Of a stretch of 64,000 nt of DNA, positions 40,713 to 49,854 are shown piece after piece. The stretch lies in contig CAYFKJ010000001.1 of the NCBI GenBank assembly GCA_964343605.1, forward strand, positions 992,001 through 1,056,000, given 5' to 3'. Made by a program: the position numbers and the translations under genes. Position 1 is the stretch's first letter, and the number at the start of each line of letters is the position of its first letter. The notes below the pieces were generated by a model, which was not told where the DNA came from, made no database searches, and worked only from the letters and a program-made list of their open reading frames with translations. Source of the stretch: CAYFKJ01 sp964343605. Its GTDB lineage: Bacteria; Pseudomonadota; Alphaproteobacteria; UBA2966.

Positions 40713-42116
40713 ATGGCATCGCCACGCACAAGGACCGCCGTATCGGCCGGCCTTCTGATCTTGATCGCCATCGCCGCCGCCTGCCTCGAACTCGACCTTG
40801 CCGGTCGGATCATCGTCATTCCGGCCATCGCCCTGCCGCTGTTTTTCGCGCTGGAATGGAGCCGTCTGGCCTGGGTGGCGCGGCTGCTGATCCTGATCGC
40901 CTTGGCGGCGGCGCTCGTCTTCTGGCAGTACGGTGACCTCTCGGCGGAGCTGGTTTCGGCCGCTGTCCAACGAGCGGCCTTCTTCACCTTTTTCGTAGTT
41001 TCACTGGATATCCTGCGGGCTGCCGCCCAGACGTCGCGCCTTATTCAGCAGAGCGGCAAACTGATCATCAACCAGCCGCCGGGACGGCGGTACACGGTTT
41101 TGACGCTGGGCGGACACCTGTTCGGCATCTTGCTGAACATGGGTTCGATCAATCTTCTGGGCACCATGATCCGCCGGTCCGTCGACACCGGGCAGGAAGG
41201 GGTCGAGGAACGCATCCGTGAGATCCGCCTGCGGCGTATGACGCTCGCCATGTTCCGCGGTTTCGCCACCGTGCCGATGTGGGCCCCGACGTCGGTCGCC
41301 ATGGCCATCGTGCTGGTGGCGCTGGAGGGCCTGACCTGGTTCGACCTTGCACCCATCGGTTTTTCCCTGGCCATGTCCTTCGTGGCCTTCGGCTGGATCC
41401 TCGACCGGGTGTCCTTTCCCCGGCCGCCGCAGCGTCAGCGTCCGCAAAACGTTCTCCGTATGCTGTTCGACCTAGCGCCCCTTCTTCTGATCAATGTTCT
41501 CATACTGGGGCCGACGTTCGCGGTGGCGCAGGTTTTGTCCCTCCGCCTGATCGGCGCCATGCTGATATCCGTGCCCTTCATCGGCGTCGGCTGGATGATT
41601 TTTCAGAACCTTCGCGCCGGACGTTCGGCGGCGGTCCGGCTGACCGCGCGGCGACTCCGCCGGCATGTCCTGCCCGGCCTGGTGACGTTGCGTTCGGAAG
41701 TGGGCATCCTGGCCGCCTCGGGCTTCCTCGCCGTGGTGCTGCTGCCACAGATCAATGTCGACGCCCTCAGCCGGGTCATCAGCGAATACGGGCTTGGCGG
41801 CGGCTGGGTCCTGGTGCTCTCGCTGTGGACGATCTGCCTGCTGGCGCCCACGGGCATAAATCCCATCATCACGGTATCCCTGGCCATCGGCATTCTGGCG
41901 GAACTGCCGGGATTGAATATCCCCACCTATCTGATCGCGCTGACGGCAATCGCCTCCTGGTCCATCGTCACCGGCTTTTCACCCGTTGCCGCAGCGAACC
42001 GCCTGATCAGCCGCTGCGTCCAGAAATCGCCGTTCGAGGTGGGCATTCTGTGGAACGGCATCTACTGCCTGTGCCTGCTGGTGGGCGTCAGCATTCTGTT
42101 GCTGGCGCTCGCCTAA
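40713..42116 (+). CDS. Polytopic membrane protein, putative transporter of unknown family
   Basis: The 467-residue protein has about 12 hydrophobic segments across its length, interrupted by basic loops (TGQEGVEERIREIRLRR; RAGRSAAVRLTARRLRRH). Two internal stretches, GGHLFGILLNMGSINLLGTM and PTGINPIITVSLAIGILAEL, resemble the helix-hairpin loops of ion-transporter (IT) superfamily carriers. I cannot assign a family. It follows two CoA-transferase genes in the same direction and overlaps the end of the convergent gene by 4 bases. Uptake of the acid that these transferases activate is a reasonable guess. Confidence 0.8.
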   Translation: MASPRTRTAVSAGLLILIAIAAACLELDLAGRIIVIPAIALPLFFALEWSRLAWVARLLILIALAAALVFWQYGDLSAELVSAAVQRAAFFTFFVVSLDILRAAAQTSRLIQQSGKLIINQPPGRRYTVLTLGGHLFGILLNMGSINLLGTMIRRSVDTGQEGVEERIREIRLRRMTLAMFRGFATVPMWAPTSVAMAIVLVALEGLTWFDLAPIGFSLAMSFVAFGWILDRVSFPRPPQRQRPQNVLRMLFDLAPLLLINVLILGPTFAVAQVLSLRLIGAMLISVPFIGVGWMIFQNLRAGRSAAVRLTARRLRRHVLPGLVTLRSEVGILAASGFLAVVLLPQINVDALSRVISEYGLGGGWVLVLSLWTICLLAPTGINPIITVSLAIGILAELPGLNIPTYLIALTAIASWSIVTGFSPVAAANRLISRCVQKSPFEVGILWNGIYCLCLLVGVSILLLALA

Positions 42117-43312
42117 CCGTGGGAGAATTGGCGGGTCGCCCCCGAAGCCAGAAGGTCGTCGATCTCCGCCTCCGTATAACCCGCTTCCCCGAGGATTTCC
42201 CGGCTGTGCTCGCCGAGGTTTGGTTGCAGCCGGCGGACGGAAGACGGCGTTTTGGAAAACCGGACCGGCGGTTCCGGATAGCGCACGCGCCCTTCGGTGG
42301 GATGCTCGGCGAACTGCCAGAAGCCCGTGGCGTTGAGCTGTTCGTCCTCCAACAGGTCTTCCTTGGCATTGACGGCTTGAACCGGCACATTGGCCTTGTC
42401 GAGCTCGCGCTGCCATTCCGCCGTCGTTTTGGTCGCCACCATCTCCGCCAATAGATCGTAGATTTCCTGGCTGTACTTGACGCGTGTCGCCAGGTCGACG
42501 AACCGCGGATCACCGATCAGGTCATCACGCCCGGCGATCTCGAACATGGCCCGCCAGTTGTCGTCGGTATAGGGCAGCACCGCAAGGTAGCCGTCCTTGG
42601 TGGCATAAGGCCGGCGCGCGGTGTTGAGGATCCGGGTATATCCCATGTCGGCGATGGGCGGTTCGAAGTTGGCGCCGAAGAGATGCTCCACCATGACGAA
42701 GTCGACCAGCGATTCGAACATCGGCACTTCGATCGCCTGGCCGCCGCCGCCGCGCTCGCGACAGAGCAGCGCCGCCAGGATGGCCGAGACGACGTTGAAC
42801 GACGATGTCTTGTCGGCAACGATCGTCGGCACGTAACGCGGCTGGTCGGAGGTCACGGTCATCAGTTCGGTGATGCCGCTGGCCGCCTGGATGATGTCGT
42901 CGTAGGCCGGCTTGTTGGCCATGGGCCCATCTCGGCGGAAGCCGTAGGTCGCGCAGAAGATAATGTCGGGATTGATGTCGCAGAAGCGGTCGTAGCTGAG
43001 ACGCAGCTTGTCCGCCACCTTGGGCCGCATGTTGTGCAGCAGGACATCGGCGCCGGCCACGAGTTTGTCGAGAGCCGCCTGCCCTTCGGGTTGGTTGAGA
43101 TCAAGCACGATGCTGCGCTTGTTGCGGTTGGCGCCCATGTAGAGCGATGCCATGTTTTCGTGCCGTCGGGGGCCGTTGTGGCGCGTGGTGTCACCGCCCG
43201 GCGTTTCGACCTTGATTACGTCGGCGCCCATGTCGCCCAGCATCTGGGTCGCCCAGGGACCGAGGATGACGGTCGAGAGATCGATGATGCGAATTCCGTC
43301 CAGTGTGCCCAT
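42113..43312 (-). CDS. Class III (CaiB/BaiF) CoA-transferase
   Basis: The 399-residue protein shows the family opening LDGIRIIDLSTVILGPWATQ and VETPGGDTTRHNGPR. The catalytic aspartate lies in KPAYDDIIQAASGI, and the closing domain contains TKTTAEWQRELDKANVPVQA. It is the last gene of the second leftward acyl-CoA operon, 19 bases after the CitE-like gene. Sequence comparison by eye places it nearer the enzyme at 44264-45481 than the one at 38259-39431. Confidence 0.9.
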   Translation of the reverse strand: MGTLDGIRIIDLSTVILGPWATQMLGDMGADVIKVETPGGDTTRHNGPRRHENMASLYMGANRNKRSIVLDLNQPEGQAALDKLVAGADVLLHNMRPKVADKLRLSYDRFCDINPDIIFCATYGFRRDGPMANKPAYDDIIQAASGITELMTVTSDQPRYVPTIVADKTSSFNVVSAILAALLCRERGGGGQAIEVPMFESLVDFVMVEHLFGANFEPPIADMGYTRILNTARRPYATKDGYLAVLPYTDDNWRAMFEIAGRDDLIGDPRFVDLATRVKYSQEIYDLLAEMVATKTTAEWQRELDKANVPVQAVNAKEDLLEDEQLNATGFWQFAEHPTEGRVRYPEPPVRFSKTPSSVRRLQPNLGEHSREILGEAGYTEAEIDDLLASGATRQFSHG

Positions 43313-43331
43313 GGTGTAACCCCCGAAATTC

Positions 43332-44228
43332 CTACTTCAGCGCTTCGATCTGTTTCGCCAGCGCCAGTACGTTGCGCGCCTGTTTGAGGTGCGGCATGTC
43401 GAGCATCTTGCCGTCGAGCCCAACCGTGCCGAGGCCGGGGTTCTGCTCGAACACGTCGATCACGCGGCGGGCGTATTCGATCTCCTCGGCCGATGGAGTG
43501 AAGGCGCGGTTGATGATTTCCGATTGGGCCGGGTGGATGGCGATCTTGCCGACGTAGCCCGACTTGCGGTCGCGCAGGCAGTCGTCCTCAAGGGCCGCCA
43601 GATCCTTGTAATCGACCACCACGACACCCACGGGCTGGGCGTCAACCGCCCGCGCGGTAGCCAGGCACATCGTCCGGGCATAGAGGTAGGGATCATCGTA
43701 ATCGCCCGACGTCGGATGCTGATTGTCGCTAGCCCCCAGCGCCGCCGCCAGATCCTCACCGCCCCAGGTCATTGCCACCAGCCGGTCGCTGACGCCCTCC
43801 AGATAGGTATGGAATGTCAAAAGCGACGCCGCCGTCTCCGTGGCCACGCAGAGGATCTTGGTTGACCCGCGCTCCAGACCGTGACTGGCCTCCAGGGCGT
43901 CAAGGTAATGGGCCAGCGTGTTGACCTCGGCGGCCGAGTAGACCTTGGGCAACACGATGCCGTCCGGCGCCCCAGGCATCACCGCCGCCAAATCCGGCAG
44001 CGAAAATTCGTGGTCGAGCGGATTGATGCGCACCCAGAGCTGCTGGCGGGAGCGGTCCGATCTTTCCTTGAGATAGGCGCATGTCATCTCGCGGGCGATC
44101 GCCTGGCGGTCGTCGGCCACCGCGTCCTCGAGATCGAGGATCAGGGCATCCGCCGGATTGTCGCGGCCCTTCTCCAGCTTTCGTTCGCTGTCGCCCGGCA
44201 CGAACAGCCAGGAACGGATGATTTTCAT
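43332..44228 (-). CDS. HpcH/HpaI aldolase - CitE family lyase
   Basis: The product has the CitE opening IIRSWLFVPGDSERKLEKG, the metal/substrate region DALILDLEDAVADDRQ and the late VGKIAIHPAQSEIINRAF. It should cleave or hydrolyse a malyl-, citramalyl- or similar 3-hydroxyacyl-CoA. I take ATG 44228, which is preceded by GAGGAAG and gives the usual N-terminus. ATG 44267, in a 4-base overlap with the upstream stop, would add 13 residues. Being flanked on both sides by CoA-transferase genes recalls itaconate- or citramalate-type routes in which a transferase makes the CoA ester that the lyase splits. Confidence 0.88.
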   Translation of the reverse strand: MKIIRSWLFVPGDSERKLEKGRDNPADALILDLEDAVADDRQAIAREMTCAYLKERSDRSRQQLWVRINPLDHEFSLPDLAAVMPGAPDGIVLPKVYSAAEVNTLAHYLDALEASHGLERGSTKILCVATETAASLLTFHTYLEGVSDRLVAMTWGGEDLAAALGASDNQHPTSGDYDDPYLYARTMCLATARAVDAQPVGVVVVDYKDLAALEDDCLRDRKSGYVGKIAIHPAQSEIINRAFTPSAEEIEYARRVIDVFEQNPGLGTVGLDGKMLDMPHLKQARNVLALAKQIEALK

Positions 44229-44263
44229 GGGCTTCTTCCTCGTCTCTTCAACGATCGCGGCGG

Positions 44264-45481
44264 TCATTCGCCAAGCTGTACGGTGGCGCCGCTTTCGGCC
44301 AGGGCGGCTATGCGCGCCTCGTCGTATCCGTATTCCCGAAGAATTTCGAAACTATGCTCACCCAATCGCGGCACATGGCGCGAGGGCGCCGGCTGGGTTT
44401 CCGACCAGCTGCTGGGCACCGCCATATCCTTGAGGCGTCCTTCACTTGGATGATCGACGTCGGTAAAGAAACCCGTCGACTTGAGGTGCGGATCTTCCAG
44501 TAGCGATTCCAGGGTATGCAGGGGCATGGCCGGAATGTCGGTCTCATCGAATAACCGAAGCCAGTCGGCAGTGGTGCGCGTGGCCAGCAGGTCAGCCAGT
44601 TCGGCATAGATCGAACCGATGTTTTCCGTCCGCGTCGCCATGTCGGCGTAGCGGGGATCGCTTTCGAATTCTCCCTCCCGGCCCAAGGCCTTGAAGAAGG
44701 CGCGCCAGTGCCGATCGGTATAGATCAGCACGCAGATGTAACCATCCCTGGTGGGATAGGGCCGGCGGTCGGGATTGAGCATGCGCCTGTATCCGGGCGG
44801 CGCGATGGGGGGCTCGAACGCCTCGCCCGCCAAATGATCGCCGAGCACGAAGTTGGCCATCATCTCGAACATTGGCATGTCGATGCGCTGGCCCTTGCCG
44901 CTGCGGCTCTGATGGTAGAGCGCCGCCGTTACCTGCCCCACCGCCCACAACGCGACGCCCCGGTCGACGATGGCGGTGGGCGTGTAGGCGGGCTCCCTTC
45001 CATCGGCCATATGGGCCAGCCAGGGGATGGCCACCGCACCCTGGATCAGATCGTCGAACGCGGGCTTGCCGGCATAGGGCCCGTTCTCGCCATATCCGTA
45101 GAGACCGGCGTAGATGATGCGCGGGTTGATCTCGGAGATCGCCTCGTAGGAAAGACCCAACCGCTCCATCACTTGGGGACGACGGTTATAGATCAAAGCG
45201 TCGGCCTCCCGGATCAGGTCGAGCGCCGCCTGACGGCCCTCCGGCTGTTTGACGTCCAGCACGATGCTGCGTTTGCTGCGGTTGATGTTGAGAAAGATGG
45301 CGCCCATGCCGGGATTGCGCTGAGGCCCGATATCCCGTACCGGATCGCCGCCCGGCGCCTCGACTTTAATGACGTCGGCGCCCATGTCGCCGAGGATCTG
45401 CGTCGTGTAGGGCGCCATTAGCATGTTGGAGAAATCGATGATCTTGACGCCGTCCAAAGGTCTGGTCACGGGGCTCTCCAC
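44264..45481 (-). CDS. Class III (CaiB/BaiF) CoA-transferase
   Basis: The 405-residue protein has LDGVKIIDFSNMLMAPYTTQ and VEAPGGDPVRDIGPQR at the start. The probable catalytic aspartate lies in GKPAFDDLIQGAVAI, and the C-terminal block contains TTADWLRLFDETDIPAMPLH. It lies 6 bases after the DUF35 gene and upstream of the CitE-like gene, so the operon encodes two such transferases interleaved with a lyase. Confidence 0.9.
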   Translation of the reverse strand: MESPVTRPLDGVKIIDFSNMLMAPYTTQILGDMGADVIKVEAPGGDPVRDIGPQRNPGMGAIFLNINRSKRSIVLDVKQPEGRQAALDLIREADALIYNRRPQVMERLGLSYEAISEINPRIIYAGLYGYGENGPYAGKPAFDDLIQGAVAIPWLAHMADGREPAYTPTAIVDRGVALWAVGQVTAALYHQSRSGKGQRIDMPMFEMMANFVLGDHLAGEAFEPPIAPPGYRRMLNPDRRPYPTRDGYICVLIYTDRHWRAFFKALGREGEFESDPRYADMATRTENIGSIYAELADLLATRTTADWLRLFDETDIPAMPLHTLESLLEDPHLKSTGFFTDVDHPSEGRLKDMAVPSSWSETQPAPSRHVPRLGEHSFEILREYGYDEARIAALAESGATVQLGE

Positions 45482-45487
45482 GGGCTT

Positions 45488-45883
45488 TCAACCGACAACC
45501 CGGAAGACCGGCAGGGCCTGGTCGCCTTCGGTCGTGCGGAAGGTCACTTCGACTTCCTGATCGATTTCCAGCCGGTCGAAGTCGCATTCGACGATATTTG
45601 TCATCATCGTCACGCCCTCCTCCAGGGTGACGTAGGCGATGACGTAGGGGATTTCGGCGCGGCGCTGGATGGCGAAGGAATAGATCCGGCCCTTGCCGCT
45701 AGCCTCGTACCATTCGGTGTCGCTGCTCATGCAATGGGGACAGACGGCGCGCGGGTAGTAGTGGGTCTCGCCGCAGGCGTTGCACGTTTTCAGGAGCAAC
45801 TTGCCCTCCTTCGCGGCCTGCCAGTAGCGCTCGGTCTCCATGGTAATGGTCGGTTCGGGGTAGGTGCGCTCGGGCTGGCTCAT
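45488..45883 (-). CDS. Zinc-ribbon/OB-fold (DUF35) acyl-CoA-associated protein
   Basis: The 131-residue protein consists of a rubredoxin-like zinc ribbon (Cys34, 37, 48, 51 in CNACGETHYYPRAVCPHC) followed by an OB-fold (GKGRIYSFAIQRRAE, IPYVIAYVTLEEGVTMMTNI). DUF35 proteins form obligate complexes with thiolase-fold partners. Its ATG at 45883 overlaps the stop of the thiolase-like gene by 4 bases (ATGA), so the pair is co-translated. Together they resemble the Ltp2-ChsH2 type retro-aldolase of sterol side-chain degradation. Confidence 0.88.
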   Translation of the reverse strand: MSQPERTYPEPTITMETERYWQAAKEGKLLLKTCNACGETHYYPRAVCPHCMSSDTEWYEASGKGRIYSFAIQRRAEIPYVIAYVTLEEGVTMMTNIVECDFDRLEIDQEVEVTFRTTEGDQALPVFRVVG

Positions 45884-47052
45884 GCGTCGTTCCTCCCCAG
45901 GATTACGGTGGCGCTGCCCATGCGCGTGGCGATCTGGCCACCCGTGCCGTGGGCCAGGGCGAGGGTGCAGTCCGGTACCTGCACCGCCGGGTGGGCCTCG
46001 CCGCGCAACTGGCGGACGGCCTCGATCACCTTGGTCATGCTGCCGCGGTTGAAGGGGTGGTTGTTGCACAAGCCCCCGCCGTCGGTGTTGAACGGTAGCT
46101 TGCCGGTGCCGGATATCAGGTTGCCGTCGGAAACGAACCGGCCGCCTTCGCCCTTCTCGCAGAAGCCGAGATCCTCGAGGGTCTCCAGAACGGTGATGGT
46201 GAAGCTGTCGTAGATCGAAACGTAATCGATGTCGGCCGGCGTCACCCCAGCTTCGTCGAAGGCGATCGGGCCCGACTTGACCCCGGCGGTGTAGGTCGTG
46301 TCGACCCGGCCGCCGTTGAGATGCTTGATCGCCTCGCCCTGGCCCAGCACCTTGACGCAACGATCGCCGATGTCCTTGGCGATCTCCGGACTGACGACCA
46401 CGAGCGCACCGCCGCCGTCGCTGATGACGCAGCAGTCCAGACGATGCAGCGGATCGGCGATCATCGGCGAGGTGACCACATCCTCGACCGTCACCACGTC
46501 ACGCAGCACGGCGTTTTCATTGTGCTGGGCGTGATGCGACGCCGCCACCTTGATCCAGGCCAGTTGCTCGCTGGTGGTGCCGAACTCGTGCATGTGGCGC
46601 CGCGCCGCCATGGCGTACATGTTGGTGACCACGGGGCCGTACGGCATCTCGAAGCCGCGCTCGGGCAGATCGGCGCCGTAATCGCGTGCCGGCAGCGAGG
46701 AGACGCCCTCGGCCCGGGGCCGGCCCGCCAGCGTGATCAGGGCCACCCGGCACTTGCCGGCCGCGATGGCGTTCACGGCATGGCCGACATGAACGACGTA
46801 CGACGAGCCCCCGGTTTCCGTCGAATCGGTGTGGGTGATATCGAGACCCATGTACTCGGCCATGGACAGGCCGCCCAGCCCGGGGATCACGCCGTCGCAA
46901 AAAAATCCGTCGACGTCGTCCTTGGAAAGCCCCGCGTCCTGCAGGGCGCCCAGCGCCACTTCCGCATGAAGCTGGGCCACGGTTTTGTCGACCGCCTTGC
47001 GGGTCGGATGCTCGAAGGCTCCCGCGATATAGGCTTTGGCTGTTCGACTCAT
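45880..47052 (-). CDS. Thiolase-fold lipid-transfer/aldolase-like protein lacking the nucleophilic cysteine
   Basis: I start at ATG 47052 with AGGGGT upstream; a longer frame adds 20 unlikely residues. The 390-residue protein has the SCP-x thiolase fold (IYDSFTITVLETLEDLGFC, GGGLCNNHPFNRGSMTK, LAHGTGG). Where true thiolases have the active cysteine, this one reads TETGGSSYVVHVGHA, with serines around residue 83-84. Cysteine-less homologues paired with DUF35 act as acyl-CoA retro-aldolases. I therefore infer C-C bond cleavage by aldol chemistry, with the downstream DUF35 protein as partner. Confidence 0.87.
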   Translation of the reverse strand: MSRTAKAYIAGAFEHPTRKAVDKTVAQLHAEVALGALQDAGLSKDDVDGFFCDGVIPGLGGLSMAEYMGLDITHTDSTETGGSSYVVHVGHAVNAIAAGKCRVALITLAGRPRAEGVSSLPARDYGADLPERGFEMPYGPVVTNMYAMAARRHMHEFGTTSEQLAWIKVAASHHAQHNENAVLRDVVTVEDVVTSPMIADPLHRLDCCVISDGGGALVVVSPEIAKDIGDRCVKVLGQGEAIKHLNGGRVDTTYTAGVKSGPIAFDEAGVTPADIDYVSIYDSFTITVLETLEDLGFCEKGEGGRFVSDGNLISGTGKLPFNTDGGGLCNNHPFNRGSMTKVIEAVRQLRGEAHPAVQVPDCTLALAHGTGGQIATRMGSATVILGRNDA

Positions 47053-47083
47053 GTCATTACCCCTGCATGCCTTTTCAACGCAA

Positions 47084-48250
47084 TCAGTAGGACTTGGGAA
47101 GATCGAGGGCACGCTCGGCGAGATAGCTCAGGATCAACTGCGGACTGATCGGCGCCAGACGGTGGATCATGCACTCGCGCATGTAGCGCTCGACGTGGAA
47201 CTCCTTGGCGTAGCCCATGCCACCGTGGGTCATCACGGCGTTGGTGCAGGCCTTGAAGGTTGCCTCGCCTGCGAGGTACTTCGCCGCATTGGCCTCGCGT
47301 CCGCACTCCTTGCCGGCGTCGTAAAGCGCGGCGGCCCGGAAGGCCATCAGGTTGGTCGCCTCCAGTTCGGCCCAGGATTCCGCCAGGGGGTGCTGGATCG
47401 CCTGGTTCATGCCGATGGGCCGGTCGAAGACGATACGCTCGCGGGCATAGTCGGCGGCGCGCTTGAGAGCGCAGCGTCCGAGCCCGACCATGGAGGCCGA
47501 AATCAGGATGCGCTCGGCATTGAGGCCGTGCAGGAGATAGCGGAAGCCCTTGCCCTCCTCACCGATCAAATCCCCTTTCGGGATCGGCAGGCCGTCGATG
47601 AACATCTGGTTGGAATCGACGCACTTGCGGCCCATCTTGTCGATGGCGCGGATTTCGACGAAATCGCGGTCGAGGTCGGTGTAGAACAACGACAGGCCAT
47701 CGATGGGCTTCTCTGTTTCGGAGAGATCCTTGGTTCGCGCGATCAACAACACCTTGTTGGCTTCCTGGGCGGTCGAGGTCCAGATCTTTTCACCGTGCAC
47801 AACGTAGCGGTCGCCCTGCAGGACCGCCTTGGTCTTGAGACGGGTCGTGTCGAGGCCCGTGTTGGCCTCCGTTACCGCGAAACAGGCGATGTCCTCACGC
47901 TTGATTATGGGCGGCAGCCAGCGCTGCTTTTGTTCGTCGGTGCCGAACACCACCACCGGGTTGAGGCCGAAAATGCCGATGGCGATGGCGGCGAAGCCGG
48001 CGTTGGCAGCACCCGATTCAGTAATGGCCTGAACCATCGTCGCCGCCTCGGTGATGCCGAGACCGCTGCCGCCATACTCTTGAGGCATGGCGATACCCAT
48101 CCAGCCTTCATCGGCGATAGCGCGGCAGAAGTCTTCGGGGAACTTGCCGTCCGTGTCGCGCTCCAGCCAGTACTGGTCGTCGAAACGTTCGCAGAGGCGG
48201 GCGATGCTCTCCCGGATCATCTGCTGTTCCGGGGTGTAGTCGATGCTCAT
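47084..48250 (-). CDS. Acyl-CoA dehydrogenase
   Basis: The 388-residue protein matches the paralogue at 33276-34445 closely: FAVTEANTGLDTTRLKTKA, RIVFDRPIGMNQAIQHPLAE, and the base region THGGMGYAKEFHVERYMRE with its glutamate. It introduces the first double bond into the acyl-CoA of this operon. Its start overlaps the end of the IclR gene by 4 bases, so regulator and enzyme are co-translated. Confidence 0.92.
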   Translation of the reverse strand: MSIDYTPEQQMIRESIARLCERFDDQYWLERDTDGKFPEDFCRAIADEGWMGIAMPQEYGGSGLGITEAATMVQAITESGAANAGFAAIAIGIFGLNPVVVFGTDEQKQRWLPPIIKREDIACFAVTEANTGLDTTRLKTKAVLQGDRYVVHGEKIWTSTAQEANKVLLIARTKDLSETEKPIDGLSLFYTDLDRDFVEIRAIDKMGRKCVDSNQMFIDGLPIPKGDLIGEEGKGFRYLLHGLNAERILISASMVGLGRCALKRAADYARERIVFDRPIGMNQAIQHPLAESWAELEATNLMAFRAAALYDAGKECGREANAAKYLAGEATFKACTNAVMTHGGMGYAKEFHVERYMRECMIHRLAPISPQLILSYLAERALDLPKSY

Positions 48251-49074
48251 TCTTCGCTTTCTCCCGTGGCCGGCGGCGCGCCGCCGATAAGCCGGGTGCC
48301 TGCCGCAGCGGCATCCCGCACCAAGCGTTCGTTGGTCTTGGCGTTGGCCTGCATGCGCTCGGAGGGGCCGGCGATTAGCGCCACGGCGGCGACCGTACCG
48401 TCGTGGGCAAAGACCGGTGCGGCCACACCGCTGGCTCCCATGACACGTTCATCACCGGTGCGGGATAGGGCCTCCTCGCGAACTTGCTTTAATTCCGCGA
48501 GGAGTTCGCGCTGCCCGGTCTTGGTGTTGGCGGTAAATTTCTCGCGCGGGACGGACTTGAGATAGGCCTGCAGGCGGTCGGGCTCGAAATATGCCAGCAG
48601 GACCTTGCCTACCGCCGTGCAGTAAAGCTCACGCCGTTCCCCCACCGTCACGCCGTAGCGGATAGGGTTGCTGCTCTCCACCTTGTCGAGGTAGATCGCG
48701 ACATCGGCATCCGGGGCAAGTCCGCCCAGTACGGCCGTCTCCCCCGATGTTTCCGCCAAGTCGGCCAGGATCGGCCGCACCAGTTCGATGACTTCGCGGC
48801 CCGCCACCGCCCGCATGGCCAGCGAGAGGAAGCGCGTACCGAGGTAGTACCGCGAGCCCTCGTCCCTGACCAGGCACCCCTCCGCCGTCAGACCCGCCAG
48901 CAAGCCGACCAGGCTTGTCTTGGGCGCGCCCGTGCTTTCGGCCAACTCCGACAGCGTGGCGCCCTGGTTGTTGCCCGCCAGGGCCTCCAGGATCGCCAGA
49001 ATACGGCCGACAGATTGCGGCCCGCCCCGCGCCGCCGGTGCCTGCTTGGTTTTATCGGATGCCCGCCCCGCCAT
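48247..49074 (-). CDS. IclR-family transcriptional regulator (second locus)
   Basis: The 275-residue protein has the winged helix (GATLSELAESTGAPKTSLVGLL) and IclR effector domain (PIRYGVTVGERRELYCTAVGK, MGASGVAAPVFAHDGTVAAVA). It is embedded in the operon it probably controls, between the SDR (6 bases upstream) and acyl-CoA dehydrogenase genes. A palindrome at 49942-49966, ahead of the operon, is the best operator candidate. Confidence 0.9.
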   Translation of the reverse strand: MAGRASDKTKQAPAARGGPQSVGRILAILEALAGNNQGATLSELAESTGAPKTSLVGLLAGLTAEGCLVRDEGSRYYLGTRFLSLAMRAVAGREVIELVRPILADLAETSGETAVLGGLAPDADVAIYLDKVESSNPIRYGVTVGERRELYCTAVGKVLLAYFEPDRLQAYLKSVPREKFTANTKTGQRELLAELKQVREEALSRTGDERVMGASGVAAPVFAHDGTVAAVALIAGPSERMQANAKTNERLVRDAAAAGTRLIGGAPPATGESEE

Positions 49075-49080
49075 TTGCGC

Positions 49081-49854
49081 TTAGACGCCGATGGTGTAGC
49101 CGCCGTTGACGGACAGGTGCTGTCCGGTGATGTAGCTGGCGGCGGGCGACAACAGGAAGCAGACGGGCTGGCAGACTTCCTCCGGGTCGGAGAACCGGCC
49201 CATGGGAACCTGCGCCATGACCTTGTCGCGGAATTTGTCGGAGCGGATGGTCTCCGTCATCTCCGTTTCCACCACGCCGAAGCAGACGGTATTGATGCGG
49301 ATGCCCTTGGGCGACCATTCGCGCGCCGAGCTCATCGTGAGGCCCATGACGCCCGATTTCGCCGCGCCGTAGTTGATTTGGCCGATGGTGCCGCGGCGGC
49401 CCGCGTCGGAGGAGATGTTGACGATAGAGGCCGGGCTGGTGTCGCCGGCTTCGGCGCGCTCGTACATGTGGCGGCCGACGGCCTGAAGGCAGTAGAAAAC
49501 GCCCGACAAATTGACGTCAATGACCTGCTGCCAGGTTTCCACCGGCATTTTGGTGATCATCGCGGCGCGCACGATTCCGGCGTTGTTGACCAGGCCGTGA
49601 ATGGCGCCGTTGTCGGCGATGGCCCGGCCGACCATGTCCTGGACAAATCCCGGTTCGGCCACCGAACCGACGTGGGCTTCCGCGTTTTCGGCGCCCAGTT
49701 CATCGGCCAGGGCGTTGACCTTGTCGCCCTGCAGATCGACTAGGATGGCGCGGCCGCCGAGTTCGACGATCAGGCGCGAGACGGCTTCGCCGATGCCCTG
49801 ACCGGCGCCGGTGACGATGATGTTGTGGCCTTCTAGATTCATGGGGTTTTTCAT
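49081..49854 (-). CDS. Short-chain dehydrogenase/reductase (classical SDR)
   Basis: The 257-residue protein has all classical SDR landmarks: TGAGQGIGEAV, NNAGIV, catalytic Ser in NISSDAG and the YGAAK dyad. The start is ATG 49854 or ATG 49842 (MNLEGHNIIVTG). It would oxidise a 3-hydroxyacyl-CoA or reduce a ketone using NAD(P). It is the first gene of the second leftward acyl-CoA operon. Confidence 0.9.
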   Translation of the reverse strand: MKNPMNLEGHNIIVTGAGQGIGEAVSRLIVELGGRAILVDLQGDKVNALADELGAENAEAHVGSVAEPGFVQDMVGRAIADNGAIHGLVNNAGIVRAAMITKMPVETWQQVIDVNLSGVFYCLQAVGRHMYERAEAGDTSPASIVNISSDAGRRGTIGQINYGAAKSGVMGLTMSSAREWSPKGIRINTVCFGVVETEMTETIRSDKFRDKVMAQVPMGRFSDPEEVCQPVCFLLSPAASYITGQHLSVNGGYTIGV

